Shown here piece after piece: positions 1 to 7,127 of a stretch of DNA of 64,000 bases (its first letter is position 1; each line of letters opens with the position of its first letter). The stretch is taken from the NCBI GenBank assembly GCA_013298945.1, contig JAAFJR010000010.1, forward strand, positions 1 through 64,000, given 5' to 3'. A program made the position numbers and the translations under genes. Source of the DNA: Polaromonas sp. (GTDB taxonomy: Bacteria > Pseudomonadota > Gammaproteobacteria > Burkholderiales > Burkholderiaceae_C). The notes under the pieces were generated by a model. It was not told the origin of the DNA. It was given only the letters and a program-made list of their open reading frames with translations, and searched no databases.

Positions 1-4
1 GCCA

Positions 5-907
5 TCAAATAAGTCCTTTCGTAGAAATCGGTGCAGCTGGTTTATCAGCAGCAGCAAGACCAGCTTCTAAAGCCTGCCTGAATAAGTCAATATCTTTTTT
101 GGAAGCAGCATAGGAACGAGATGAATGACGTGGTTCTTTTTGCAATCGCAAAACCTCATCACTGAGCTTCACAATCTTTCCAAAAACTTCTTCGGCTGCA
201 ATCACTCTTTTCTTTGCTACTTCAGGCGCAGTGTGTAGAAAGTCTGCACGGCATAATCCAATAATGCGCTCATCCATGAATGCATTTGATGCACGAATGA
301 GAAACACAAATGAGCGACGGAACTCGCGCTTTGCGCTGGCAAATAAAACTCGCAATTCTTTTTGAGTAATCAAATCCCGACGTTCTGCCGTAAAAATCAA
401 CCTAGCCATGTAGTCAAAATCAATCAATAAATTTGACAGCATGAAACCGTAAGGCGATTTAAAGCCCAGCGAAAGTTTGACTGGATTTCTGTGCTGCACC
501 AATGTCCAAGGTGCACCTCGCATTGCCCGTTCATCTAGCTTGTGCTTGATGGACTTTTCGGTTGCCCCTATCGTGATGCGAATACGCTCAACCATGGCTT
601 CAAATTGCAGCAACACTTCGTCGGCGTAAGGGTTATCTCCCCAGCTCGCTACAAATACGCGCCTGACACGCGAAGCGGCCAACCTTGCACCTGGTATCGA
701 AAACGCAACATCCATGTCCAATGAACCATTGAACAGCTGCGCTGTGTGGTTCGTATGAATTTCCATCGTATCCTCTTCGCCAGTAATCAAGCCTGCCAAA
801 CCGAGCGCTCTGGGCGCTTTAATTTGTTCTGGCATTGAGACATCAGCTGCGCTGCTGCTAGGCTGTGATGCCACTTCTGTTTTCGGATTTGATTTGGGAT
901 CGGACAT
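5..907 (-). CDS. Integrative conjugative element protein, TIGR03761 (PFL_4669)-like
   Basis: About 300 residues. I recognise the TIGR03761 pattern: an MEIHTNHTAQLF segment near residue 50, then a DNPYAD motif, then a hydrophobic SPYGFMLSNLLIDFDYM stretch. That family sits in the replication/partition block of PFGI-1/SPI-7-type elements; its biochemical function is unknown. I chose the ATG at 907 rather than the longer frame to 955 because AGGAG lies about 7 nt upstream of it. The stop TGA overlaps a minus-strand ATG at 5-3 (ATGA), so another gene of the same operon begins at the window edge and cannot be read. The N-terminal 40 residues are polar and low complexity. Family call is from pattern memory; no search was run. 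Confidence 0.7.
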   Translation of the reverse strand: MSDPKSNPKTEVASQPSSSAADVSMPEQIKAPRALGLAGLITGEEDTMEIHTNHTAQLFNGSLDMDVAFSIPGARLAASRVRRVFVASWGDNPYADEVLLQFEAMVERIRITIGATEKSIKHKLDERAMRGAPWTLVQHRNPVKLSLGFKSPYGFMLSNLLIDFDYMARLIFTAERRDLITQKELRVLFASAKREFRRSFVFLIRASNAFMDERIIGLCRADFLHTAPEVAKKRVIAAEEVFGKIVKLSDEVLRLQKEPRHSSRSYAASKKDIDLFRQALEAGLAAADKPAAPISTKGLI

Positions 908-932
908 TTTTATACTCCTGTTTAAATTGATT

Positions 933-1754
933 TCAATGTGATGGTTTGGATGCATCGGGATTCACCGCTGATGCAGCGTTTTGCGCTTTGGCACTGGCAT
1001 TGACACTTTGGTCAATTCGCCCTTGCGGTTGTTTTGGCATTCCGCCCTCTTGCTTTAGTTTGGCAATGAAATCTCGCACTTGCTGCCCCCGCACATGCTG
1101 TGACGCACCCTGCGAAGCCTCGGTGATGGCTGCATCAGTGGATGGTTGTGCTGGCTTTGATGGCTGCATCAGGCTAACGGAACCAAGCGCAGTAAGACGT
1201 GCTTGATGGCTACGTTGCGCCTCGCGCTGTTCTGCCACGACTAACGCCCACTCTGGCACAAAGCAACCTTGACGACACAATCCTGCCATCGTGCGAACCC
1301 AGCCAGTGCGGTTAAGAATGGGTTGCCGGCTATGTGCTAACGCACCTGCCAGCTCATCCAAGATAACTTGATGCTGATGCACAGCCAAGTTGCGAATGTG
1401 CTGCCACATGCCAGCCTTCTCAAACCTTGAGAGCTGCAATGAATCCGAGAGCTTTGGCCAAATCAAATCATCAGGGATCGTTGTTTCAGCAAAACTCTGA
1501 GCCCTCAGCGTTTTTTGAATTTCCTGCTTCTTTGAATTTTTCTCAACACCCACCACCACAACATCCAAATCTGTTTCAGACAAATCACGGGCTGTGGATA
1601 ACTCCGGTCCTGTTGTAGTTATTAATATGTAATCATTAACACTATTACGCGCACGCGTATAGTTTGTCAAAACTCGCCTAGGTTTGGTGTTATTTTCAAC
1701 CAACAAGGATGCCAAAACTTGCTGTTGGTTTTGAACTTGAGGGTCAAGTTCCAC
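933..1754 (-). pseudogene. Replication protein, C-terminal fragment separated by a frameshift
   Basis: This frame carries the C-terminal half of the replication protein that starts at 2838. Its first residues (ELDPQVQNQQQVLAS) repeat the end of the upstream frame because a 127-bp segment is duplicated in tandem. Deleting one copy restores one open frame of 593 codons including the stop. The visible domain, around residues 95-175, has HQVILDELAGAL followed by an NRTGW and PEWA pattern, like the C-terminal region of STY4528-type island replication proteins. The tail is rich in Ala, Gln and Ser. The only available start is a GTG at 1754, four bases past the upstream stop and without a clear ribosome binding site. 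Reinitiation is possible, but a broken gene is simpler. Confidence 0.6.
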
Positions 1755-1909
1755 ATGGTCAACTGTGCCATTTTGGCGTACCCGTATAGTTTGTCAAAAC
1801 TCGCCTAGGTTTGGTGTTATTTTCAACCAACAAGGATGCCAAAACTTGCTGTTGGTTTTGAACTTGAGGGTCAAGTTCCACATGGTCAACTGTGCCATTT
1901 TGGCGTACC
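1656..1909. repeat. Perfect 127-bp tandem duplication inside the replication gene
   Basis: Bases 1656-1782 and 1783-1909 read the same, both beginning CGTATAGTTTGTC and ending TTTTGGCGTACC. The period of 127 is one more than a multiple of three, so the second copy shifts the frame of the gene. The two copies look identical, which points to a recent event or to gene conversion. Confidence 0.95.
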
Positions 1910-2838
1910 GAATACCCGGCATTCACTGTGCCATTTTGGCGTACCTGATGCGCCGCATCAGCTGTGCCATTTTGGGATACTTCAGGGGTAAGTTTTGACA
2001 AATACTGAGGATTTATCCAATATTGTGAATTTCCACCAACTGATTCTTCCCTAACGGCAGAATCAGTTGGTGGTTTTTGACAACGGGAATTTTTCTGTGT
2101 TTCAGCACTACTTTTTGCCAATTTGAGTGTTTGGTTTGCTGGTGAATTCAACACTTGCACCAATGCCTCACGGCAAAATCTGATGTAGACCTTTTTGCGT
2201 GGTACGGTTTGCATGGCTGTTTCAATGACTTTCAAATTCGTCAATGCCTTCAAAGAGCCACGTTGCTGAGACAGTGATAAACCCGTATCAATGACCCATT
2301 GCGCAGGATTGAGATGTAGCCATCTGTCGCGTTGCTCACTTTTGCGTGACTGGTTGACGCGACGCATGTAATCATCTAGTTGCATCAAGCGAGACAGATA
2401 CATGGTGTTTTGCAGACCTAAGCAGTCTGCCATGCTGCGCTGAAAGGCTAATGGGTTACCCATGATCTGTTTGACCACAGAGCTGTTGGCTTGTAAATCT
2501 AACAAACTGAACTGTAGCGACTGCTGACGCAGCATTTTGCCCATTTGCTGTGCCAAGGCCTGCAGGTTCACCCTGAAGCACAAGCGGGCTGGCATCCCTA
2601 CCCTGCACTCTTCAAGCAGTCCTTTACCAATCAACAACTGACGCACTGATTCTTGTTCATAGCGGGTCAAACCCGTTTCAATACCCCAACTTTCACGGGT
2701 TTTGTAGATCCACCCATCATGCTCTTGAACATCCACGCCTTTACGCGACCAATATATCAATTGGCTGTACCAGATAGCTGCTTTAGCGTCACCGACCAGT
2801 CGGACGACGTTACTGCTGACGGCTATGATGCGCTGCAT
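1759..2838 (-). CDS. Replication initiator-like protein, N-terminal part, truncated by frameshift
   Basis: 359 residues. The first 100 look like a winged-helix replication protein (AKAAIWYSQLIYWSRKG, then GWIYKTRESW, then LTRYEQESVRQLL), a pattern I know from plasmid, phage and island replication proteins. Residues about 290-335 contain three QNGT-containing 12-residue repeats. The frame then enters the 127-bp duplication and ends at TGA (1761-1759) after an out-of-frame TPKWHS tail. Position between the DUF2857 gene and the TIGR03761-like gene matches that of STY4528-family replication proteins in PFGI-1-like elements, so it probably starts element replication. Whether the truncated product works is unknown. 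Family assignment is inference; the frameshift is read directly. Confidence 0.6.
   Translation of the reverse strand: MQRIIAVSSNVVRLVGDAKAAIWYSQLIYWSRKGVDVQEHDGWIYKTRESWGIETGLTRYEQESVRQLLIGKGLLEECRVGMPARLCFRVNLQALAQQMGKMLRQQSLQFSLLDLQANSSVVKQIMGNPLAFQRSMADCLGLQNTMYLSRLMQLDDYMRRVNQSRKSEQRDRWLHLNPAQWVIDTGLSLSQQRGSLKALTNLKVIETAMQTVPRKKVYIRFCREALVQVLNSPANQTLKLAKSSAETQKNSRCQKPPTDSAVREESVGGNSQYWINPQYLSKLTPEVSQNGTADAAHQVRQNGTVNAGYSVRQNGTVDHVELDPQVQNQQQVLASLLVENNTKPRRVLTNYTGTPKWHS
1891..1980. repeat. 36-bp-spaced direct repeats (iteron-like) in the replication gene
   Basis: A 19-base core, TGTGCCATTTTGGCGTACC, starts at 1891 and 1927, and a slightly diverged copy starts at 1963; spacing is exactly 36 bp. 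A further copy at 1764-1782 comes from the 127-bp duplication. On the coding strand each unit is a 12-codon repeat containing QNGT. Such repeats could be iterons of an origin inside the initiator gene, as in lambda O, or simply a protein repeat. Confidence 0.75.
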
Positions 2839-2898
2839 GCTGTTTCAGTGATGATTGAGGCTGTTAAGACAGGAAGACTCGACTAGCTGCACTGCGGC

Positions 2899-3378
2899 TC
2901 AACAAGCCAGGGCGCTATTGCTAAAAGCGGTACCAGCTTGTGCAGTACGCTCTGTTTTGGTGTGAAGGGCTTTGATACGTGCAAGGATTTCACGCTCTTG
3001 CACTTTGATCAATACGCGTGGCGGTATGCCGTGCTTGCGCTCGGTAATCAAGCGTAGTTCAAGCAAGCATTTACGCGCTGTGCGCTGCTCTTTTTCACTC
3101 ATACCTGACCTAGCTTGAATGTCGTTATGGTCCCATTGAACATGCGATGGTGGTAGTCCTTGGGTAGACACCAAAGTGTCCACCAGCGTTGACAGGAAGA
3201 GCGCTGAGGACACAGAGCCAGTCAGTGGCACAAATTGCCTGTAGAAGCTCACTGGTGGTTCTAACAAGGCTAGACACCACTCTGGCTGAGCAAAATTAAA
3301 CTGATCATCGCCCCAAATACTGGCAATGTCAGCCATCTCTGAAGTTACAGGGCTTTTGGTTCCAAATTGTGTATCCAT
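2899..3378 (-). CDS. Hypothetical protein of the element's replication block
   Basis: About 159 residues, not recognised. The ATG at 3378 overlaps the stop of the upstream DUF2857 gene (ATGA, 3375-3378), which supports translational coupling and rules out the longer frame reaching to 3501. The middle has MSEKEQRTARKCLLELRLITERKHGIPPR split over two helices and a turn, resembling a winged-helix DNA-binding unit such as those that read replication or partition sites. It lies between DUF2857 and the replication protein, where related elements often carry a small poorly conserved gene. DNA binding is inference from the helix-turn-helix-like look. Confidence 0.6.
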   Translation of the reverse strand: MDTQFGTKSPVTSEMADIASIWGDDQFNFAQPEWCLALLEPPVSFYRQFVPLTGSVSSALFLSTLVDTLVSTQGLPPSHVQWDHNDIQARSGMSEKEQRTARKCLLELRLITERKHGIPPRVLIKVQEREILARIKALHTKTERTAQAGTAFSNSALAC

Positions 3379-3890
3379 CAAGAATCCCCTTTTACGGTTT
3401 TGTAAAGCGTGCTCATCGTGTACTTGAGCAAATCTGGCTCCAAAGCCATCTGACACCAGGCATCCACTACGTCTGATGCGGCTTTGGATATATGTTTCCA
3501 ATGGCTGTAAATCATCTCCAACTCTCTGTCGCTCAGGTGCGAGCTGTGAGCCGTGGCCATCTCGACTTTCAGTTCGCGTCGAAGTTTGGTGATTTCATGT
3601 TTGGCCATGCCAAACAATTCGTACAACATGGGCGAATGTGCGCCGCGCTGTATCAAGTAGCGCTTGGCTTTGTCTTTGAACGCCATCATGTCTTTACGCT
3701 TGATGAAATTCATAAACAAGCTCAAATCGGCGGTGAGGCGAATGTGCTTTTCTAGTTCATCGGGATCAATGTTGTCCAAAAAGTGGCTACTTTGAATAGC
3801 TGGCGCATAACGCCTGATCACTTCCAAAGATGCCAATTTAAGGATCGCGGTATCGGCGATCTCAAAGATCAATAGCTGAGGTGCGCTCAT
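3378..3890 (-). CDS. DUF2857-like protein of the integrative element
   Basis: 170 residues. It sits directly after the ParB-like gene and overlaps it by four bases (ATGA, 3887-3890), the usual place of DUF2857 proteins in PFGI-1/SPI-7-type elements. Consistent features are a helical N-terminus, a basic middle (MNFIKRKDMMAFKDKAKRYL) and LYELFGMAKHEITKLRREL near residue 95. No catalytic motif is visible. Role unknown; the family is thought to belong to element maintenance or replication. The call rests on context plus weak sequence resemblance. Confidence 0.55.
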   Translation of the reverse strand: MSAPQLLIFEIADTAILKLASLEVIRRYAPAIQSSHFLDNIDPDELEKHIRLTADLSLFMNFIKRKDMMAFKDKAKRYLIQRGAHSPMLYELFGMAKHEITKLRRELKVEMATAHSSHLSDRELEMIYSHWKHISKAASDVVDAWCQMALEPDLLKYTMSTLYKTVKGDS

Positions 3891-5563
3891 GCATCACCTC
3901 CAGCATGAGACATGCGAAGTAACCGGTGCAGTTCGACCAAATCATCGCACAGTGGGTGCTTAGGATTGGTCAAAATTGACACCAAGTTGGCGGCATCGTC
4001 TGGCATATCACCAAACAATTCCCAAACCGTCTCTGAGTTCCTCTCTAGGTCACCAAAAACGCTCTTGAAGCGTCCATCAGGTAGGTCGCTGAGATCCAAA
4101 GGACGGATTAACTGCCCCGTCATGGCAGCCACTGCCCACCAGACTTGAACCGCATACGGGTCATCGACGGGTTGCTCAGGCAATTCAATGAACATACCCA
4201 AAGTCTTGGTCGGCGACTCTGGAATACCAACAGCCAACTCCATCAAACCCGCTCGCAGCAACATCTGGGTTAGCAGATCTTGGAACAGCTCATGCGGTGG
4301 TTTTTTGGCTGCTGGGTTGTTGGGATAGGTGCGGATCAGATTTTTACCATCCGACACCTCTAGTCCTTGCACACCTGCGAAGCCTACAACGGGCTTATCA
4401 CTGAGACTGAAGTCATCAAAATCTTTACTGTCTTCATGGTCAGCGTCGTTCTGACCTAGGGAAGCTCCCCTCTTGGCCAGTGTCGCCTCCAAAGCCAACA
4501 AACCGGCTGATTTTGGCGCATCACCCTGCGTATTCTCAGAGGTGCCAGAACCACTGTCGCTATCCTTGCTGTCTGCGTCTGTTAGGTGACCAGTTTGACG
4601 GGCTTGCGCATCCGTCAAACTGGTGGCTGGCAGCTCCAAAGCCTGTGCCAAGGCGTTGAGCTGGTCAAGTGATGCATCTTTGTGCTCCTTGCGTGCCAGC
4701 AGCGTCAACAAGCGTGTAAACAGCGCTGTATCGATGCTTAATGCACTTGCACATTCGTTTTGCACAAACTCAATCAGAGCGCTGGCGCTGTAAGCGTCAT
4801 TTTGCGCCTGGTACAAACTCACAAAATCTTGGTAGTGAACCTCAAAGGTTTCCTCGGTATGACCAGGATGTTTGAACCATAAATCGCGCAATTGGTTGAA
4901 GTGAGGACGTAACTCACGGCGGATGTCGTTCCGTGTAATTTTTTGAGCGAGTTGGCCTAGGGATGAATAAAACTGGACGGCAAAAAGTGCTTCATTTGGG
5001 TAATTAACATCAAATACCACACCCATTTTTTTGAACTCTTCTTGCAACTCGGTCTTGCCGATTTGTTTACCCAGTTCCATTTGCATGGTGTCGCGCATCA
5101 CCACGATACCGTTGGCACTGTCCCAAAAGGACATCTCGCCACGCATCATGTTTTCTGAAAGGTGCGAGGATAGAAGATCAGTTTCGTTCGTGTAAAGGAC
5201 GTACAAGCACTCTAAATACTGCCAACGTGCATCATCAAGCGCCAGCTCTTTAATCGCGCGTAATCGCGTTTTACCGCCCTTGGCAAGGATGTATTTATCG
5301 TTCCCTGGGCGTTTAGTGATGGTGAGGATGCTTTCTAGGCCCTTGGCACGAATTGAAGCCTTGATGTTTTCAAATTCAGGGTTTTCTTCTGTACGAGGGT
5401 TTCTGTCGTATGCCTCAATGTCGCGGATGTTGACGCGCATCAACTGCTGATCATTGGTTAACAATTTGACTTCTGGTGTATTGCCAGCATTCTGGAGTCC
5501 AGCCGCCATTTTGGCGGTCATAGCTTCCATGCTGCTGAGTAAAGCTTTTTTAGCGTTACTCAT
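3887..5563 (-). CDS. parB: ParB-family partition protein of an integrative element (TIGR03764-like)
   Basis: 558 residues from the ATG at 5563, chosen because GGAG lies 6 nt upstream; the frame itself opens at 5596. Residues about 40-165 form a ParB/sulfiredoxin-type nuclease fold: RNPR, SIRAKGLESIL, a GGKTRLRAI loop, and HLSENMMRGEMSF. These are the landmarks of the PFGI-1-class ParB family, longer than chromosomal ParB. A polar Asp/Ser/Gly linker near residues 345-400 precedes a C-terminal helical part. It overlaps the parA stop by 8 bases, so the two are co-translated. With ParA it should segregate or stabilise the excised element; binding site unknown, though a strong inverted repeat lies upstream of parA. 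Confidence 0.8.
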   Translation of the reverse strand: MSNAKKALLSSMEAMTAKMAAGLQNAGNTPEVKLLTNDQQLMRVNIRDIEAYDRNPRTEENPEFENIKASIRAKGLESILTITKRPGNDKYILAKGGKTRLRAIKELALDDARWQYLECLYVLYTNETDLLSSHLSENMMRGEMSFWDSANGIVVMRDTMQMELGKQIGKTELQEEFKKMGVVFDVNYPNEALFAVQFYSSLGQLAQKITRNDIRRELRPHFNQLRDLWFKHPGHTEETFEVHYQDFVSLYQAQNDAYSASALIEFVQNECASALSIDTALFTRLLTLLARKEHKDASLDQLNALAQALELPATSLTDAQARQTGHLTDADSKDSDSGSGTSENTQGDAPKSAGLLALEATLAKRGASLGQNDADHEDSKDFDDFSLSDKPVVGFAGVQGLEVSDGKNLIRTYPNNPAAKKPPHELFQDLLTQMLLRAGLMELAVGIPESPTKTLGMFIELPEQPVDDPYAVQVWWAVAAMTGQLIRPLDLSDLPDGRFKSVFGDLERNSETVWELFGDMPDDAANLVSILTNPKHPLCDDLVELHRLLRMSHAGGDA

Positions 5564-6443
5564 TGGCATCTCCAGACACAAGCTCAATGCTGTCAATGCT
5601 GGAGGTATCTACCCAAGGAAAAAGCTCTTCAATCAATGCAATCGATTGTCTGGTCGGTTTTGCACCGATTCGCTTGTCGCCTTTGTTGATGGAAATACCA
5701 GCCGCAATGGCGTTTCCGAAGGCAGTTGATTTGTTGATTCGAGCGCTGAGCAAATCAACACCCTCCACTGTCGGTAGCAACGATTCCAGTGATTTGACGA
5801 CCTCCTCGGCCATCGATGTTTTTTCATTCCGATTGATGAAAACCTTGAGCCTGCCTGGCACACAAGAGGGAGCATATTTGCTCAGCATATTCAGCTGAGC
5901 GATCTGTGGGATAGTTCCTGCAAATAACTCCCCAAAATTGAGCATGTCAGGCACAATAGGTGACAAAATTGAGTCTGCAGCAAGTGCTGCAGAACGCTGA
6001 ATTTCACCTTTACTGCCTTGGCTGTCTATGATGATGAAATCATAGGCTTTGCTGGCCTCGCCATCCAATGCAGACTTGAATAAAACAGCACTTAATGGCT
6101 GCGTCCGCATCCATTGCTGTGATTCTTCATTGAGGTTAGATGGAAGAATGTCAACGCCAGTGAATTTTGAGGCATAGACATCGGAAGCCATCAGCGCCCC
6201 GCCGTTGGCAGCGCGTTGCAGTAGTTGAGACACACCAGTTGGTGCGTTAGCACCATCAACAAGCATAAACTTGGTTAATGATGCCTGCAAGTCTGCATCA
6301 ATAGCTAAGACCTTGTAACCCAACTCACCTAGCAATGCTGCCAGAGTGACCGCATTGGTAGTTTTTCCACCCCCACCTTTTGTTGAAAAAAATGTCGCAA
6401 TGTGAGGCTTGTTAACGCCATTGCTTTTTTCGATCGATTCCAT
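5556..6443 (-). CDS. parA: ParA/Soj-family partition ATPase
   Basis: 295 residues. A deviant Walker A, FFSTKGGGGKTT, lies near residues 18-29; AIDADLQASLT follows near 48 and IIIDSQGSKGEI near 120 as switch motifs. This is a MinD/ParA-fold ATPase of ordinary length. It is first in the minus-strand block with parB overlapping its end. In PFGI-1-like elements soj/parA lies at one end of the element and is needed for stable maintenance of the excised circle, so the element boundary may fall in the gap 6444-6753. The Walker lysines and aspartates all look intact. Confidence 0.88.
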   Translation of the reverse strand: MESIEKSNGVNKPHIATFFSTKGGGGKTTNAVTLAALLGELGYKVLAIDADLQASLTKFMLVDGANAPTGVSQLLQRAANGGALMASDVYASKFTGVDILPSNLNEESQQWMRTQPLSAVLFKSALDGEASKAYDFIIIDSQGSKGEIQRSAALAADSILSPIVPDMLNFGELFAGTIPQIAQLNMLSKYAPSCVPGRLKVFINRNEKTSMAEEVVKSLESLLPTVEGVDLLSARINKSTAFGNAIAAGISINKGDKRIGAKPTRQSIALIEELFPWVDTSSIDSIELVSGDANE

Positions 6444-6753
6444 ATATTTCCCCTTTTAGTTGCACATCAAGGAGAAAATCGGATTTATGCTATAATTTTA
6501 ATAGCTGCACAGTTATATATCGCCTAATCTATACATGTATATTAAATTTAACTTAATATACATCGTATAAAGTGTAAAAGCATTTGGATCAATGGTGGAG
6601 TAACAAAAAGATAGCGTCTAAAAACCGTTTTGATGCATTTGCTAGCCTAGGGGATGTTTTTCATGCGATAATATAGGGCTAACCGGACAAGTGCGAAGCA
6701 TAGGGTTTCGTGGCTGGCCAAACTGATCTCTATACGAGAATAAGGAATAGAAA
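6444..6753. other. 310-bp intergenic region between parA and rpmE2, possible element end
   Basis: AT-rich on the parA side. It holds the inverted repeat at 6535-6563, a fragment resembling the left half of the window's palindromic repeat at about 6487-6505 (TGCTATAATTTTAATAGCTG), and the promoters of two divergent genes. No tRNA and no integrase gene are visible. Because only one end of the element is in the window, an attachment core cannot be identified. Confidence 0.5.
6535..6563. promoter_or_regulatory. Perfect 11-bp inverted repeat upstream of parA
   Basis: Arms ATGTATATTAA (6535-6545) and TTAATATACAT (6553-6563) are exact inverse complements around a 7-bp spacer. It lies about 90 bp before the parA start, where an autoregulatory operator or a centromere (parS) site is expected. 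Function is inferred from position and symmetry. Confidence 0.6.
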
Positions 6754-7026
6754 ATGAAAGACGGCATTCACCCAAATTACCGCGAAGTTTGCTTTTTGGA
6801 CTTATCCAACAATTTCAAGTTTGTGACACGTTCATGTGTCAACACAAAAGAAAACATCACTTTGGATGATGGCCGTGAGTTGCCATTGTACAAATTGGAT
6901 ACTTCAAGTGAGTCACATCCTTTCTACACAGGCACACAAAAATCTGTCGACAACATGGGTGGCCGCGTTGAGCGCTTCCGTAACCGTTTCGGCAAAACAC
7001 CTGCTAAGACTGAAGCGACTGCTTAA
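6754..7026 (+). CDS. rpmE2: 50S ribosomal protein L31 type B
   Basis: 90 residues, a full-length L31: [16 protein letters not shown] at the start, FKFVTRS, and [13 protein letters not shown], ending in a basic [11 protein letters not shown]. It lacks the paired CXXC zinc ligands of type A L31 (only two isolated cysteines), so it is the zinc-independent type B form. In many bacteria this paralogue replaces the zinc form under zinc limitation under Zur control; I see no obvious Zur palindrome here. Monocistronic, with a strong terminator 35 bp downstream. Confidence 0.96.
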   Translation: MKDGIHPNYREVCFLDLSNNFKFVTRSCVNTKENITLDDGRELPLYKLDTSSESHPFYTGTQKSVDNMGGRVERFRNRFGKTPAKTEATA

Positions 7027-7060
7027 TTTTGCACCTTTTAAGCTAAATCAGCACACAAAA

Positions 7061-7091
7061 AGCAGTACGATGAGTCGTGCTGCTTTTTTTT
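7061..7091 (+). terminator. Rho-independent terminator of rpmE2
   Basis: Stem AGCAGTACGA / TCGTGCTGCT with one G-T pair, TGAG loop, then a run of eight T. Confidence 0.93.
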
Positions 7092-7127
7092 GTCTAAAAA
7101 ATCCCCAATAGCCTCACTGTCAAAACT

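Noticed and set aside
1891-1980. 36-bp-spaced repeats as a CRISPR array
   Set aside because: Only three units in a coding frame, spacers are 17 bp and coding, and no cas genes are near.
6661-6753. Possible small RNA or tRNA-like fold before rpmE2
   Set aside because: I could not draw a cloverleaf or a strong stem; it is most simply the rpmE2 leader.
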